From Cryobacterium sp. PH31-L1 (GTDB lineage Bacteria > Actinomycetota > Actinomycetes > Actinomycetales > Microbacteriaceae), in the NCBI RefSeq assembly GCF_030063145.1, contig NZ_JASISM010000005.1, positions 186,001 through 250,000 on the forward strand: a stretch of DNA of 64,000 bases, given 5' to 3'. Below the pieces are notes generated by a model. The model searched no databases and was not told the DNA's origin. It saw only the letters and a list, made by a program, of their open reading frames with translations. Position 1 is the first letter of the stretch. The number at the start of each line of letters is the position of its first letter. The position numbers were made by a program, and so were the translations under genes. Shown here piece after piece: positions 17,080 through 26,482 of the stretch.

Positions 17080-18281
17080 TGAGACGGCCCTTCTATTTCA
17101 GGGTGGAAATAATGGGTCTGGAGAACGAGGGAAACGACCTGCGCTGTGGTCTCGCGTACGCGTTCGGCCGCGTGTTCTTGCAGGTCGTCTAGGGCCACCG
17201 GGCCACCGGCGATCGAGAATGCGGCAGTGATACCGGATGCTGCGGTGTCGGCCGGCGAGAGCGCCACCCGCCCGGCGATGACGACGACCGGGCATCCGGT
17301 CGGCGCCAGACGTGCCACGGCCACGGCGACCTTGCCGCCGAGCGATTGAGAGTCGAAGCTGCCTTCACCGGTGAGTACGAGGTCGGCGCTGGCCATCTTG
17401 TCGGACAGGCCCACGGCATCCGCTACCAGAGTGGAACCGGGTACCAGCTCGGCGTGGAGCAACGGCACGAGGGTGGCCGGCATGCCGCCAGCCGCTCCTG
17501 CGCCGGGCCGGCCCTGCATGTTCTCGCCGGTTTCAGCGAGCACGATGGCGGCGAGATGGGCTAAGCCAGCGTCGAGCTCAACGACATCGTTGGGCTGTGC
17601 GCCCTTTTGCGGGCCGAACACGGCGGACGCGCCGTTCGGGCCGCAGAGCGGGTTGTTCACATCGACCGCGACGCGCCAACTGACCTCGCGGGCGCGCGGG
17701 TGCAGGCCGGTCAGATCGATAGCCGCAATCTCGGCCAAGCCGGCGCCGCCGGGCGCGACCGGTTTGCCGGCGGCGTCGAGAAAACGCGCGCCGAGCCCGG
17801 CGAGCAGGCCGGTTCCGCCGTCGGTGCTGGCGGAGCCACCGACGCAGAGCAGAATCTCGTCGACCCGCTGATCGAGTAGTTCCCGTGCGAGCAGGCCAAC
17901 CCCGAAGGTGTCGGCGCGCTGGGGCTGGGGCGGGGCATCCGCTGTCAGGGGCAGGCCGTTGGATTCGGCCGCTTCGATGAGCCCGGTGCGGCCGTCGGCG
18001 GAGGTGGCATATCGAGCCCGTCGGCTGCGCCCGAGCGCGTCGACGGTGAGCATGGTGCGGGGCAGGACGCCCCAGACTGCGGCAATGGCATCGAGCGTTC
18101 CCTCGCCGCCGTCGGCCATCGGGCAGAGCGTGAGGTGAAGGTCGGGCCGACCGAGTGCAAGGCCGGCGTCGCGGGCACCCTCGGCCATGGCAGCGGCCGC
18201 TTCGGCCGCGCTGAGGCTTCCCTTGAACGAGTCCGGCGCGATGACTATGGTGAGCGGCTTCAGCGCCGGGCGATCGTGCAT
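17073..18281 (-). CDS. Glycerate kinase (GlxK/GarK family)
   Basis: 402 residues. It phosphorylates D-glycerate with ATP in glycerate/glyoxylate use. Family motifs: IAPDSFKGSLSAAEAA at the N-terminus, CPMADGGEGTLDAI, CVGGSASTDGGTGLLAGLG, AGAAGGMPATL and DLVLTGEGSFDSQSLGGK. The kinase itself looks intact. It lies between a broken CdaR-type regulator (5 bp upstream) and a truncated GntP permease (7-bp overlap), so its own substrate uptake and control have been lost locally. Confidence 0.9.
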   Translation of the reverse strand: MHDRPALKPLTIVIAPDSFKGSLSAAEAAAAMAEGARDAGLALGRPDLHLTLCPMADGGEGTLDAIAAVWGVLPRTMLTVDALGRSRRARYATSADGRTGLIEAAESNGLPLTADAPPQPQRADTFGVGLLARELLDQRVDEILLCVGGSASTDGGTGLLAGLGARFLDAAGKPVAPGGAGLAEIAAIDLTGLHPRAREVSWRVAVDVNNPLCGPNGASAVFGPQKGAQPNDVVELDAGLAHLAAIVLAETGENMQGRPGAGAAGGMPATLVPLLHAELVPGSTLVADAVGLSDKMASADLVLTGEGSFDSQSLGGKVAVAVARLAPTGCPVVVIAGRVALSPADTAASGITAAFSIAGGPVALDDLQEHAAERVRETTAQVVSLVLQTHYFHPEIEGPSQC

Positions 18282-18285
18282 TGGT

Positions 18286-18888
18286 TCAGGCTAGAACACA
18301 ACCAGACAGATATTCAGGTGGAATGACACCACATTTCTCTGCAATTCGTGGGCTATTCACTGTGCATCGTGCACATAGCGGGCGGCGACGGCTGCCAGTA
18401 CGACGCGCATCCGCACGGCGGCATTGAACTGCCGGAGGTTGAGGCCGGTCAGGAGCTCGATGCGGTCGAGTCGCGGATTCTCGCCACGACGCGTTATCGC
18501 GCTGCCGCTCCTGGCTGAGCAGCATCTGAACGGTCAGCACGAGCACCTGCGCGACCGGCAGCACCTCGGCGGGGATCCCGGTGACCCCGACGACGGCCAC
18601 GACCTGTCCGTCGACGATCAACGGAATATTCACTCCGGGCCGGGGTCCCTGATGCTCGTCGCCGGGAGCGATGTGCACCGCTTCCCCGCGAACAGCGGCA
18701 TCCCGGGCGCCGTCATGCAGGGTGCCGATGCGGGCAGTATCCAGTGACCCGATGATCACCCCGCCCGCATCCATGATGTTGACGTTGTGCAGGAGGCTCG
18801 GCGCGACCTGCTCGACCAGGCGCTGGGCGAGCTCACGGGTGATCCTCGCGGTGCCGGGTGCACTGCCGGTCGGTATTTCGTCGGTCAC
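18286..18888 (-). pseudogene. CdaR-type sugar-diacid regulator, frameshifted and truncated
   Basis: From a GTG start the first 130 or so residues match the sugar-diacid recognition domain: ELAQRLVEQVAPSLLHNVNIMDAGG, IGTLHDGARDAAVRG, PGVNIPLIVDGQVVAVVGVTG. After QERQRDNA the frame becomes arginine-rich nonsense. A neighbouring frame over the same bases (about 18500 down to a TGA at 18357) reads DRIELLTGLNLRQFNAAVRM and continues helically, so a frameshift is likely near 18510. The C-terminal helix-turn-helix of CdaR/PucR proteins is absent. Context (glycerate kinase, GntP) agrees with CdaR. Confidence 0.7.
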
Positions 18889-19110
18889 TTAACCATGTAG
18901 ATCGCAGGCTCCGGCTGTTTCACGAGCATCCGCCCATGGCGCATGTCGGTGGAGTGACATACACTTTTACCTAGAAGACATATTCGATAGCAGGTGATTT
19001 CGACGACATTTTGCTCGAACTCATTGTGGGAGTTTTTTAACCCTCGCTCATCAGGTTTTTACCATTATCGCCCACCCCGAGCCACCCGTCACGAGCCTAG
19101 GGAGCCCACC

Positions 19111-19383
19111 TTGCCCCACATTATTGACGCACCGGTCGACGTTGAGCTGTCCCCCGATGGCGACCCACGCGCGTTCATCTGGAATCGGTTCGAACACACC
19201 GTCATCGGTCAGCCGCAGGCCGTATTCAAACGCACCCGGTGGTGGGAAAACGAGGGAACCCCCACCCGCATCGACACCGAACTGTGGCGGCTCGATGCCT
19301 GCCGTGGCAGCGAAGAGCAGCACCGTTACGACCTGCGCCGCGGCACCGATGGGTCCTGGACTTTAGCATTGGACTGGGGATGA
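19111..19383 (+). CDS. DUF6504 family protein
   Basis: 90 residues from a TTG start (LPHIIDAPVDVELSPDGDP...), with conserved FIWNRFEHTVIG and RWWENEGTPTRIDTELWRL. DUF6504 proteins are small and often sit with the actinobacterial lesion-bypass genes (imuB-like, dnaE2); biochemical role unknown. The stop overlaps the dnaE2 start (ATGA), so the two are co-translated. The TTG was chosen because homologous sequence begins there; an upstream in-frame GTG (18994) would add 39 residues of low-quality sequence. Confidence 0.75.
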   Translation: MPHIIDAPVDVELSPDGDPRAFIWNRFEHTVIGQPQAVFKRTRWWENEGTPTRIDTELWRLDACRGSEEQHRYDLRRGTDGSWTLALDWG

Positions 19384-22300
19384 GTACTGCAGCAGGAGCC
19401 TTCGCACACCTGCACGTTGCGAGCGCCTACTCGACCCACTACGGGGTGACGCTTCCCGAAGCCCTGGCCGGGCAGGCGGCCGAGCAGGGCGCGAATTTTC
19501 TGGCTGTCACGGACCGTGACGGACTCTACGGCGCCGTCAAACACGTGCGCGCCTGCGTGGACGTCGGCATCCGCCCCGGGCTCGGCGCCGAACTCGCCGT
19601 GCACGACGACCAGTATCGCCCGCTCGGCCGAGTGGTCGTGCTCGCCCACGGCCAGACGGCGGGTAGAGGCTACGCCGCACTCTGCCGCGCGGTCAGTGCC
19701 GCCCACAGCACCGATCGAGACGCGCTTCAACACGGCGCCGCCAGCCACGGCGCACCCCAGAACAGCACAGCCCAGCACAGCACCGCACATGGCGCAGCTG
19801 CCGGCCCGAGCATTTCGCGCGCCCGCCTGGCCGATTTGGCCGGCTTGGCCTCCCTCACCGTGCTGCTCGGCCCCGATTCCGACGTCGGCCTCGCGATCGG
19901 TCGACGCGACAACACGGATGCCGCGGCGCGGCTCGCCCACTGGCAGCGCGCCCTGCCCGAAGGTGCCGTCGTGCTCGAGATCGTCTGCCACCTCGCCGAG
20001 AGCGGCACCATCGGCAGCGTGACCCCGGCCACCCGCCTGCTTGCCCTGGCCGAGAACGCCGGACTGCCCGCCGTGCTCAGCAATGCCGTGCGCTACGGCA
20101 CCCCCGACGAAGCGGTCACCGCCGACCTCGCCGATGCCGCCCGCTTTCTGCTGCCGCTCGCCGAGCTCGAGACCCCGCAAACCAACGGCCAGGCCTGGCT
20201 CAAACCGGCCGGCGCGATGCGCCAGGTGGCGCGCATGGTCGTCGACGCCGGCCTGCACGACAACGGGGCACTCGAACGACTGCTGGGCGACACCGAGCAG
20301 CTCGCCGACCGCTGCAGCCTCGACCCCGTGAGCGATATCGGCCTCGGTCACCCGCGCATGCCGGAGGCGCGCATCATCGGCGTCACCGGTGACCCGGTCA
20401 TCGAATTGTGGCGCCGCGCCCGAAGTGGCATCGCCGAGCTGTACTCCGCGAGCGGCTCACGCGCGGTCGAAGCGGCCCACCATCAGCTCGCCCATGAGAT
20501 GAAGACGGTCGAACACTTAGGCTTTGCCAGCTACTTTCTCACCGTGTCGCGGGTGGCCGACATTATTCGCGGAATGGGCATCCGCATTCAGGCCCGCGGT
20601 TCGGGGGTCGGGTCGGTTCTCAACTATGCGCTGCACACCTCCTCGGTCGAGCCGATCGCGAACGGCCTGCTCTGGGAGCGTTTTCTCTCCCCCGAGCGCC
20701 AGACCCTGCCCGATATCGACATCGACGTCGAGTCAGCGAGGCGGCACGATATCTACCGCGAGGTCTTTCGCGCTTTCGGCAGCGACCGGGTCTCGCTCAT
20801 GTCGATGACCAACGCCTACCGGGGCCGCGGCGCCGTGCGTGACGCCGGCCTCGCGCTCGGCCTGCCCGACGCCCAGATCAACGTGATCGCCAAACAGATG
20901 TGGCGGTTCAACGCCCGTGACTTTCGCCGCGCCCTCGAGGAAAAGCCCGAACTCGAGGCCCTTGCCACCGAGGTGCGCGAGTCGCAGCAACTCGATCTGC
21001 TGGTCGACCTCACCGCGAAACTCGACCGGCTCCCCCGGCATATCTCGGTGCACCCCTGCGGCGTGATCCTCTCCGACGCGAGCCTGCTCGACCGCACCCC
21101 GGTGCAGGCGAGCGGCATGGGCCTGCCCATGTCGCAGTACGACAAGCACGACATGGACCCGATGGGCCTGATCAAACTCGACATTCTCGGCGTGCGCATG
21201 CAGTCGGCCATGGCGCACGCTGTTGAAGAGCACCACCGGCTCACCGGCGAGAGAATCGACCTCGACCGGGTACCGCTCGACGATGCGAAAACGTTCGAGC
21301 TGATTCGTTCCACCCGCACCCTCGGCATCTTTCAAATCGAATCCCCCGGCCAGATGGAGCTCGTCGGCAAGCTGCAACCCGAGGTCTTCAACGACCTCAC
21401 CGTGGAGATCTCGCTGTTTCGGCCCGGCCCGATGAAGAACAACATGCCGCTCAAATATTTGCAGGCCAGGCACGGCGAGGTCGCGCCCGACTACATCCAC
21501 CCCCGCTTCGAGCCTATTCTGCGCGAAACGAAGGGCGTCGTGATCTTTCACGAACAGGTCATGCGGCTGTTCGACGAACTCACCGGCTGCGGCCTCGGCA
21601 AAGCGGATGTCTTTCGCCGCCACCTGGGGAAACCGGAGCAACTCCCCCAGATCGAGGAGTATCTGCGCGAGAAAGCGCTCGCCCGCGGCTTCAGCGAGAA
21701 AGTCATCGACCAGATCTGGACGGTGCTCGCAGGGTTCGGCAGTTTCGGCTTCGCCAAGGCGCACGGCGCCGCCTTCGCCTTGCCCACCTACCAGTCGGCC
21801 TGGCTGAAAACCCACCATCCGGCCGCCTTTCTGGCCGGGCTGCTCACCCACGACCCCGGCATGTGGCCGAAAGACCTCATCGTGGCCGAAGCCCGGGTGC
21901 TCGGGGTGCCGGTGCTCCCCCTCGACGTGCAATCGAGCGCGCTGGACTACCGCGTGGAAGATCTCGCCGACGGGAGTCAGGGCATCCGTTTGGCGCTGCC
22001 GGAACTGGTCGGCAGCACGGAAGGCGAGCGGGCGCGCATTGCGCAGCATCAGCCGTTCGGCTCGCTGCAGGACTTTCGTGACCGTGTGCACCCGCGGCGG
22101 CGCACGTTCGAGGCGCTGGCCCGGGTCGGCGCCCTCGACACGTTCATCGGTTACGACCGCACCCGGCGGCACGAACTGCTCGCGCATATCCAGTCGCTGC
22201 GTGGCACGGCCGTGGTCATCCGTGCCGATCAGCTCGCCTTCGAGGTGGAGTTGCCGGTGCCGCGCTACTCCGGCGACCGTGCGGGTACCATCACCTCGCT

Positions 22301-22871
22301 CGAGCTGCGCGGTCGAACCCAGACCGACCTGGAACTGCTCGATCTGAACCTGGCCATCGGGTCACACCAGATGAAGCGCTTTCACGCCCTGTTCAAGGAG
22401 CTGGGGGTGACGCCGGCGAGCGAGCTCGGCAACCTGCCCGGCGGCACCGAGGTGCTGCTCGCCGGGGTGCGGCGAGCCACGAACACGCCGCCGATGCGCG
22501 GCGGTCGCCGCGTGGTGTTCATCAGCCTCGACGATGGCACCGGCCCGGTCGCGAACGTCGTGTTTTTTCACGACGCGCAAGAAAGGGTCGGCGGGCAGGT
22601 GTTCCAGACCAATTACATGCTCGTGCGCGGTCGCACCCGGCGGTCCGGAGCGCGCGGCGTCTCTGTGACCGGGGAGAACCTGTGGAACCTGTTCGATGTA
22701 GCCCGCCAGGTGAAGGAGCGGCACGCCGTCGAACGTGCTGCCGCGGAGGAAGCGGCCAGCGCTGCCGCCTACGCGGCCGAACTTGCGGCGCATCCGGCGC
22801 TGCGCACACCGGCGCAGCAGTCGTCGGGCGGTGGCACCCTGCACCAGCTCACTGCGGCGCAGAGTGCCTAG
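19380..22871 (+). CDS. dnaE2: Error-prone DNA polymerase DnaE2
   Basis: 1163 residues. C-family polymerase used in damage-induced translesion synthesis. Order: N-terminal PHP domain (HLHVASAYSTHYGVTLPEAL, VTDRDGLYGAVKH), a palm with catalytic aspartates in PDIDIDVESARRHD (about 445–447) and GLIKLDILG (about 598), fingers with IQARGSGVGSVLNYAL and FQIESPGQM, helix-hairpin-helix region, and a C-terminal OB fold (VFISLDDGTGPVANVVFF). Residues 111–142 are a Ser/Thr/His/Ala-rich insertion in the PHP domain. The ATG overlaps the DUF6504 stop. No imuA or imuB homologue is adjacent. Confidence 0.93.
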   Translation: MSTAAGAFAHLHVASAYSTHYGVTLPEALAGQAAEQGANFLAVTDRDGLYGAVKHVRACVDVGIRPGLGAELAVHDDQYRPLGRVVVLAHGQTAGRGYAALCRAVSAAHSTDRDALQHGAASHGAPQNSTAQHSTAHGAAAGPSISRARLADLAGLASLTVLLGPDSDVGLAIGRRDNTDAAARLAHWQRALPEGAVVLEIVCHLAESGTIGSVTPATRLLALAENAGLPAVLSNAVRYGTPDEAVTADLADAARFLLPLAELETPQTNGQAWLKPAGAMRQVARMVVDAGLHDNGALERLLGDTEQLADRCSLDPVSDIGLGHPRMPEARIIGVTGDPVIELWRRARSGIAELYSASGSRAVEAAHHQLAHEMKTVEHLGFASYFLTVSRVADIIRGMGIRIQARGSGVGSVLNYALHTSSVEPIANGLLWERFLSPERQTLPDIDIDVESARRHDIYREVFRAFGSDRVSLMSMTNAYRGRGAVRDAGLALGLPDAQINVIAKQMWRFNARDFRRALEEKPELEALATEVRESQQLDLLVDLTAKLDRLPRHISVHPCGVILSDASLLDRTPVQASGMGLPMSQYDKHDMDPMGLIKLDILGVRMQSAMAHAVEEHHRLTGERIDLDRVPLDDAKTFELIRSTRTLGIFQIESPGQMELVGKLQPEVFNDLTVEISLFRPGPMKNNMPLKYLQARHGEVAPDYIHPRFEPILRETKGVVIFHEQVMRLFDELTGCGLGKADVFRRHLGKPEQLPQIEEYLREKALARGFSEKVIDQIWTVLAGFGSFGFAKAHGAAFALPTYQSAWLKTHHPAAFLAGLLTHDPGMWPKDLIVAEARVLGVPVLPLDVQSSALDYRVEDLADGSQGIRLALPELVGSTEGERARIAQHQPFGSLQDFRDRVHPRRRTFEALARVGALDTFIGYDRTRRHELLAHIQSLRGTAVVIRADQLAFEVELPVPRYSGDRAGTITSLELRGRTQTDLELLDLNLAIGSHQMKRFHALFKELGVTPASELGNLPGGTEVLLAGVRRATNTPPMRGGRRVVFISLDDGTGPVANVVFFHDAQERVGGQVFQTNYMLVRGRTRRSGARGVSVTGENLWNLFDVARQVKERHAVERAAAEEAASAAAYAAELAAHPALRTPAQQSSGGGTLHQLTAAQSA

Positions 22872-22902
22872 CCAACGAGCGACCGGCCCCGCTGGCCGGG
22901 CG

Positions 22903-22956
22903 CTACTGGCCCGGGGCTACTGGCCCGGGGCTACTGGCCCGGGGCTACTGGCCCGG
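22903..22956. repeat. 14-bp tandem repeat over the PBP stop codon
   Basis: Nearly four head-to-tail copies of CTACTGGCCCGGGG. The innermost copy supplies the last codons and TAG stop of the penicillin-binding protein (minus strand ...PGQ-stop), and the others repeat that stop into the intergenic space before the convergent dnaE2 end. Confidence 0.9.
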
Positions 22957-25251
22957 CGGCGGCGGCGCGTCCGGCGGGGCGGGTGCGGCCGGCGGAGCGA
23001 CCGGCGCCACGACCGGCGGGGCCACGACCACGGGCGGCGGAATGTACTTCGGGGCGAGTTCGTCGAAGGCATCACCGCCGTACTTGGCGTTGACGACCGA
23101 CATCACGACCGGCCACATGCGGTGCCGTGCCGTCGCGATCTGGTCACGCCCAAAGAACTGCCGCCGCTGGCTGAGTGCTCCCGTCACACTCACCACGGCG
23201 ACTACCGTGGCCACCTTGGTGCTTGCGCCGCTCATCCAGGTATCCTTGGCGCCATCCGTCGTTCCGGTCTTGCCGATCATCGGTACATACGGCTTGGTGT
23301 TGGCATTCGATTGCTGCCCGGTGCCGCTCGTCATCACCCGGTGCATGGCGTAGGCCATGCCGGCGGCGACCGTCGAATCCACCGATTGCGTGCAGACCGA
23401 CGGCGGCACTGCGATCTCCGCGCCGCCGCGGTCGACGATACGGTCGATGGCGATCGGCGAACAGGTGACGCCCTTATTGGCGATACCGGCGAAGGCGACG
23501 GCCATGGTCAGCGGCGCAACCTCATTGGTTCCGATCACGGTTGCTGCGGACTGCGACAGCGGGTTGCCGTCGGCCCGGTGTACCCCGAACGCCTCCGCAG
23601 TTTTGCGGATACCGCAGAGGTCGAGCCGCTTCGCCATGCCGATGAAGCCGGTGTTGATTGAGCCGACGGTGGCTTGCAGCGCACTGTAGTTGGCGCCGGA
23701 TTCGTTGGCGTCATTGCGCGGGTTGAAGGGTGGTTTCTCCTTGTCGTAGTTCTGGGGTCCGAGGCAGCTGTCCTGAAAGGTTCCCCAGTTGGATTTGCGC
23801 CGGGAATCGACACGTTCGTTGAGCGAGTGGCCTTCCGTGAGCCAATCCGCCAGGGTGAAAACCTTGTAGGTCGATCCGGGTTGGAATCCACTTGAGCCGC
23901 CCTCGGCGTAGTCGGTGGCGTAGTTGATTCCGGTGTAGTTGGCGCCGGTCGCCTGCACCGTGGGGTCCTGGCTGTAGTCCTTGTTCTGAGTCATGGCGAG
24001 CACCCGGCCGGTGCCGACCTGCACGCTCGTGATCACCGCGCCCACGTCCCCGCCGGCGTAAACCTTGGGGACCTGCTGATTCATGGTGGTCACGGCCGCA
24101 CCCTGCACGTCGAGGTCGAGGGTCGTGTACACGTCATAGCCGCCGCGTCGAAAATTGAGCATGCGGGTGGCCGCATCGGCGCCGAAGGTGGGATCGGTCT
24201 GCAAAATCTTGGTCACGTAGTCGCAGAAGAACGCGTTCGCCGCCGCTGTCTGGCAGCCCGTGCTCGGCTCGGTGATCACCGGTTCGACCGGCGCCGCCAT
24301 GGCGGCGTCATAGTCGGCCTGAGAGATCTTTTTGTAGCGCAGCATCTCGCGCAAAATGTAGTCACGACGTTGTTTGTTGGCGGCGTAGCCGTTGGCGGCC
24401 CCGTTAGTCTCGCTCGCGGGCTTGTCGAGCTGAAACTTGACCGGGTTGTTGACGATGGCAACGAGACTCGCCGCCTGCGGCAGGGTGAGGTTGGCCGCGG
24501 TCGTGTTGAAGTAGTAGTTGGCGGCCGCCTCGATACCGTAGACGGTGCCGCCGAAGCCGGTGATATTAAAGTACTGCTGCAGGATGTCGTGCTTGCCGTA
24601 CTTTTTTTCCACTCCGATGGCGAGCCGCATCTCCTTGAGTTTGCGGTCGGGCGTGGTCTCGGTCGCCGCCGTGTAGCACGCGTCGTGCGCCCGCTTGTCG
24701 GTGAGCACCTCGCACTTCTGCACGAGCACATTCTTCACGTACTGCTGCGTGATGGATGACCCGCCCTGGGTGTTCCCGCCGGCCACCGTCGTGGCCGTGG
24801 CGCGCAGGGTCCCCTGCAGATCGACCCCGCCGTGCTCGTAGAACCGCGGGTCTTCTCCCGACACCGCGGCATCCTTCACGAACTGGCTGATCGCATCCCA
24901 CCCCACTTCGATGCGATTCTGGTCGTAGAACGAGGCGAGTAGTTCGGCGGTTCCGTCACTGCGGGTGGCGAAGATGTCGCTCTTCTGCGAGAGCGGTTCG
25001 ATGTTGACGTAGCCCGGCAGGTTCTCGAACACGGAGATCGTGTTGGTGGCTGCGATGCCCGACAGTGCCACGACCGGAGTCACCGAGACGGTAACCAGAA
25101 CCCCGGCAGCGGCGCTCATGGCGACGAATCCGAGCAGCCCGCCGAGAACACCGTGAAACGTGCGCCGCCACGATTGCGCCGCGCCGGTCGGAACCTCTGT
25201 TACCTGCACCACATTGACCCCCAGCTGAGTCCATCCAGTGCGAGAGCCCAC
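22945..25251 (-). CDS. Bifunctional penicillin-binding protein (PBP1/PonA-like)
   Basis: 768 residues. A cytoplasmic N-terminus and one membrane helix (about 36–66) lead into a GT51 glycosyltransferase domain (catalytic glutamate E133 in SGEDPRFYEHGGVD, then GGSSITQQYVKN). The transpeptidase domain follows, with SxxK in QPGSTYKVFT (about 459), the SxN-type motif in VGSINTGFIG, and KTGT in IGKTGTTDGAKDTWMSG (about 658). It polymerises and cross-links peptidoglycan outside the membrane. The C-terminal tail is Pro/Ala/Val-rich, common in actinobacterial PonA proteins, and its stop lies in a tandem repeat. Confidence 0.92.
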   Translation of the reverse strand: MGSRTGWTQLGVNVVQVTEVPTGAAQSWRRTFHGVLGGLLGFVAMSAAAGVLVTVSVTPVVALSGIAATNTISVFENLPGYVNIEPLSQKSDIFATRSDGTAELLASFYDQNRIEVGWDAISQFVKDAAVSGEDPRFYEHGGVDLQGTLRATATTVAGGNTQGGSSITQQYVKNVLVQKCEVLTDKRAHDACYTAATETTPDRKLKEMRLAIGVEKKYGKHDILQQYFNITGFGGTVYGIEAAANYYFNTTAANLTLPQAASLVAIVNNPVKFQLDKPASETNGAANGYAANKQRRDYILREMLRYKKISQADYDAAMAAPVEPVITEPSTGCQTAAANAFFCDYVTKILQTDPTFGADAATRMLNFRRGGYDVYTTLDLDVQGAAVTTMNQQVPKVYAGGDVGAVITSVQVGTGRVLAMTQNKDYSQDPTVQATGANYTGINYATDYAEGGSSGFQPGSTYKVFTLADWLTEGHSLNERVDSRRKSNWGTFQDSCLGPQNYDKEKPPFNPRNDANESGANYSALQATVGSINTGFIGMAKRLDLCGIRKTAEAFGVHRADGNPLSQSAATVIGTNEVAPLTMAVAFAGIANKGVTCSPIAIDRIVDRGGAEIAVPPSVCTQSVDSTVAAGMAYAMHRVMTSGTGQQSNANTKPYVPMIGKTGTTDGAKDTWMSGASTKVATVVAVVSVTGALSQRRQFFGRDQIATARHRMWPVVMSVVNAKYGGDAFDELAPKYIPPPVVVAPPVVAPVAPPAAPAPPDAPPPPGQ

Positions 25252-25387
25252 GCCTGCACATCGGTTCGTAATTAAATGTCATGTTAGTCAGATGCGGGCG
25301 CTCGCGTGTTGGGCTGGCCGTCATGAGAATGTATCGGCTTGGTACCGGTTTGTGAGTAGTATCCGGTGAAAGTGCTGGAGGTGATGA

Positions 25388-26482
25388 ATGCGAACGTTCG
25401 GCATCGAAGAGGAATTCATCTTTCTGAAGCCATCGACCTTGCAACCGGCGAACGTCGGCGACGAGGTGCACGCCGAACTCCTCGGCCGCTCCCCGGTGTC
25501 GCGGTTCGTCAGCCACGAGTTTCTCGCCTCGCAGATCGAGCGGTCGACGCCGGTGTTTGATCGCTTTGAACAGGCATCCGCTGATCTGCTCGCCTTTCGG
25601 TCCCGTCTGGCCCGCGCGGCCGTCAGTCGGGGGGTACTCGCCGCCGGTGTCGGCGCGCCGTTCCAGACCGAGGGCTGGCCCGAGGTGACCGATGTGGAGC
25701 GGTATCACACCGTCGAGACCGAGTTTCGCGGCTTGGTTCCCGACCACCTCATCAACGGGCTGCACGTGCACGTCGGCATTCCGAGCCGCGACGCCGGCGT
25801 CCAGGCGCTCAATCGGGTGCGCGTCTGGCTGCCGACGCTGCTCGCGCTGGCGGTGAATTCGCCGTTCTGGCACGGTGCCGATACCGGCTTCTCGAGCTGG
25901 CGGAGCGTGCACATGCGCCGTTGGTCCACGATCGGCTGCCCGCCGGTCTTCACGGATGCCGCCGATTACGATCGACGCATTCGCCGTCTGGTCGGCGTGG
26001 GCGGCACCTACGACCTGCGCACGATCTGGTGGAATGCCCGCCTGGCCGAGGACCATCCGACCGTGGAGATTCGGGTCTGCGACGCCCAGCTCGATGCGCC
26101 GTCCACCCTGCTGCTCGCCGCCCTGACCCGTGCGGTCATAACGACCGCGCTGCGCGACGGCGAAACGGATGTCGCCCCCATCGATATCGCGCCGGAACTG
26201 CTCGATGCTGGCCTGTGGCATGCCGCTCGCGAGGGCATGGAGTCGACCCTGCTGAACCCCGTGTCGGGAACTCTGGAGGGAGCATCCGCTGTCATTGAGG
26301 CGCTGCTACGCTACGCCGGCGATGCCATCGACGAGGGCGGCAATCGTGATCGAATTGTGGGGCTCCTCGCCCGGACGCGGCGGCTCGGCACTGGAGCCGA
26401 ACGCCAGCGGGCCGCCATGAGGAACGGCGGGCAGCCGGCGCTGGCCGCGCTACTCACGCAAGCGCTGACAGCGCACGACTAG
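25388..26482 (+). CDS. YbdK-family carboxylate–amine ligase (glutamate–cysteine ligase type 2)
   Basis: 364 residues, the family's normal length. GCS2 fold, ATP-grasp-like: FGIEEEFIFL at the N-terminus binds nucleotide/metal, GLHVHVGIPSRDAGV carries the HVHVG motif, and WRSVHMRRWSTIGCPP and TVEIRVCDAQLD complete the site. YbdK proteins have weak gamma-glutamylcysteine ligase activity; in mycothiol-producing actinobacteria the real substrates are unclear. GGAGGTGATGA precedes the ATG. The stop overlaps the converging YhgE/Pip gene by 4 bp. Confidence 0.85.
   Translation: MRTFGIEEEFIFLKPSTLQPANVGDEVHAELLGRSPVSRFVSHEFLASQIERSTPVFDRFEQASADLLAFRSRLARAAVSRGVLAAGVGAPFQTEGWPEVTDVERYHTVETEFRGLVPDHLINGLHVHVGIPSRDAGVQALNRVRVWLPTLLALAVNSPFWHGADTGFSSWRSVHMRRWSTIGCPPVFTDAADYDRRIRRLVGVGGTYDLRTIWWNARLAEDHPTVEIRVCDAQLDAPSTLLLAALTRAVITTALRDGETDVAPIDIAPELLDAGLWHAAREGMESTLLNPVSGTLEGASAVIEALLRYAGDAIDEGGNRDRIVGLLARTRRLGTGAERQRAAMRNGGQPALAALLTQALTAHD

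Noticed and set aside
19730-19800. Possible CRISPR-like CAGCACAGC repetition
   Set aside because: Short irregular low-complexity repeats inside the dnaE2 frame, without spacers of constant length.
22872-22944. Possible separate gene between dnaE2 and the PBP gene
   Set aside because: The stretch is mostly the 14-bp tandem repeat with stops in each unit.
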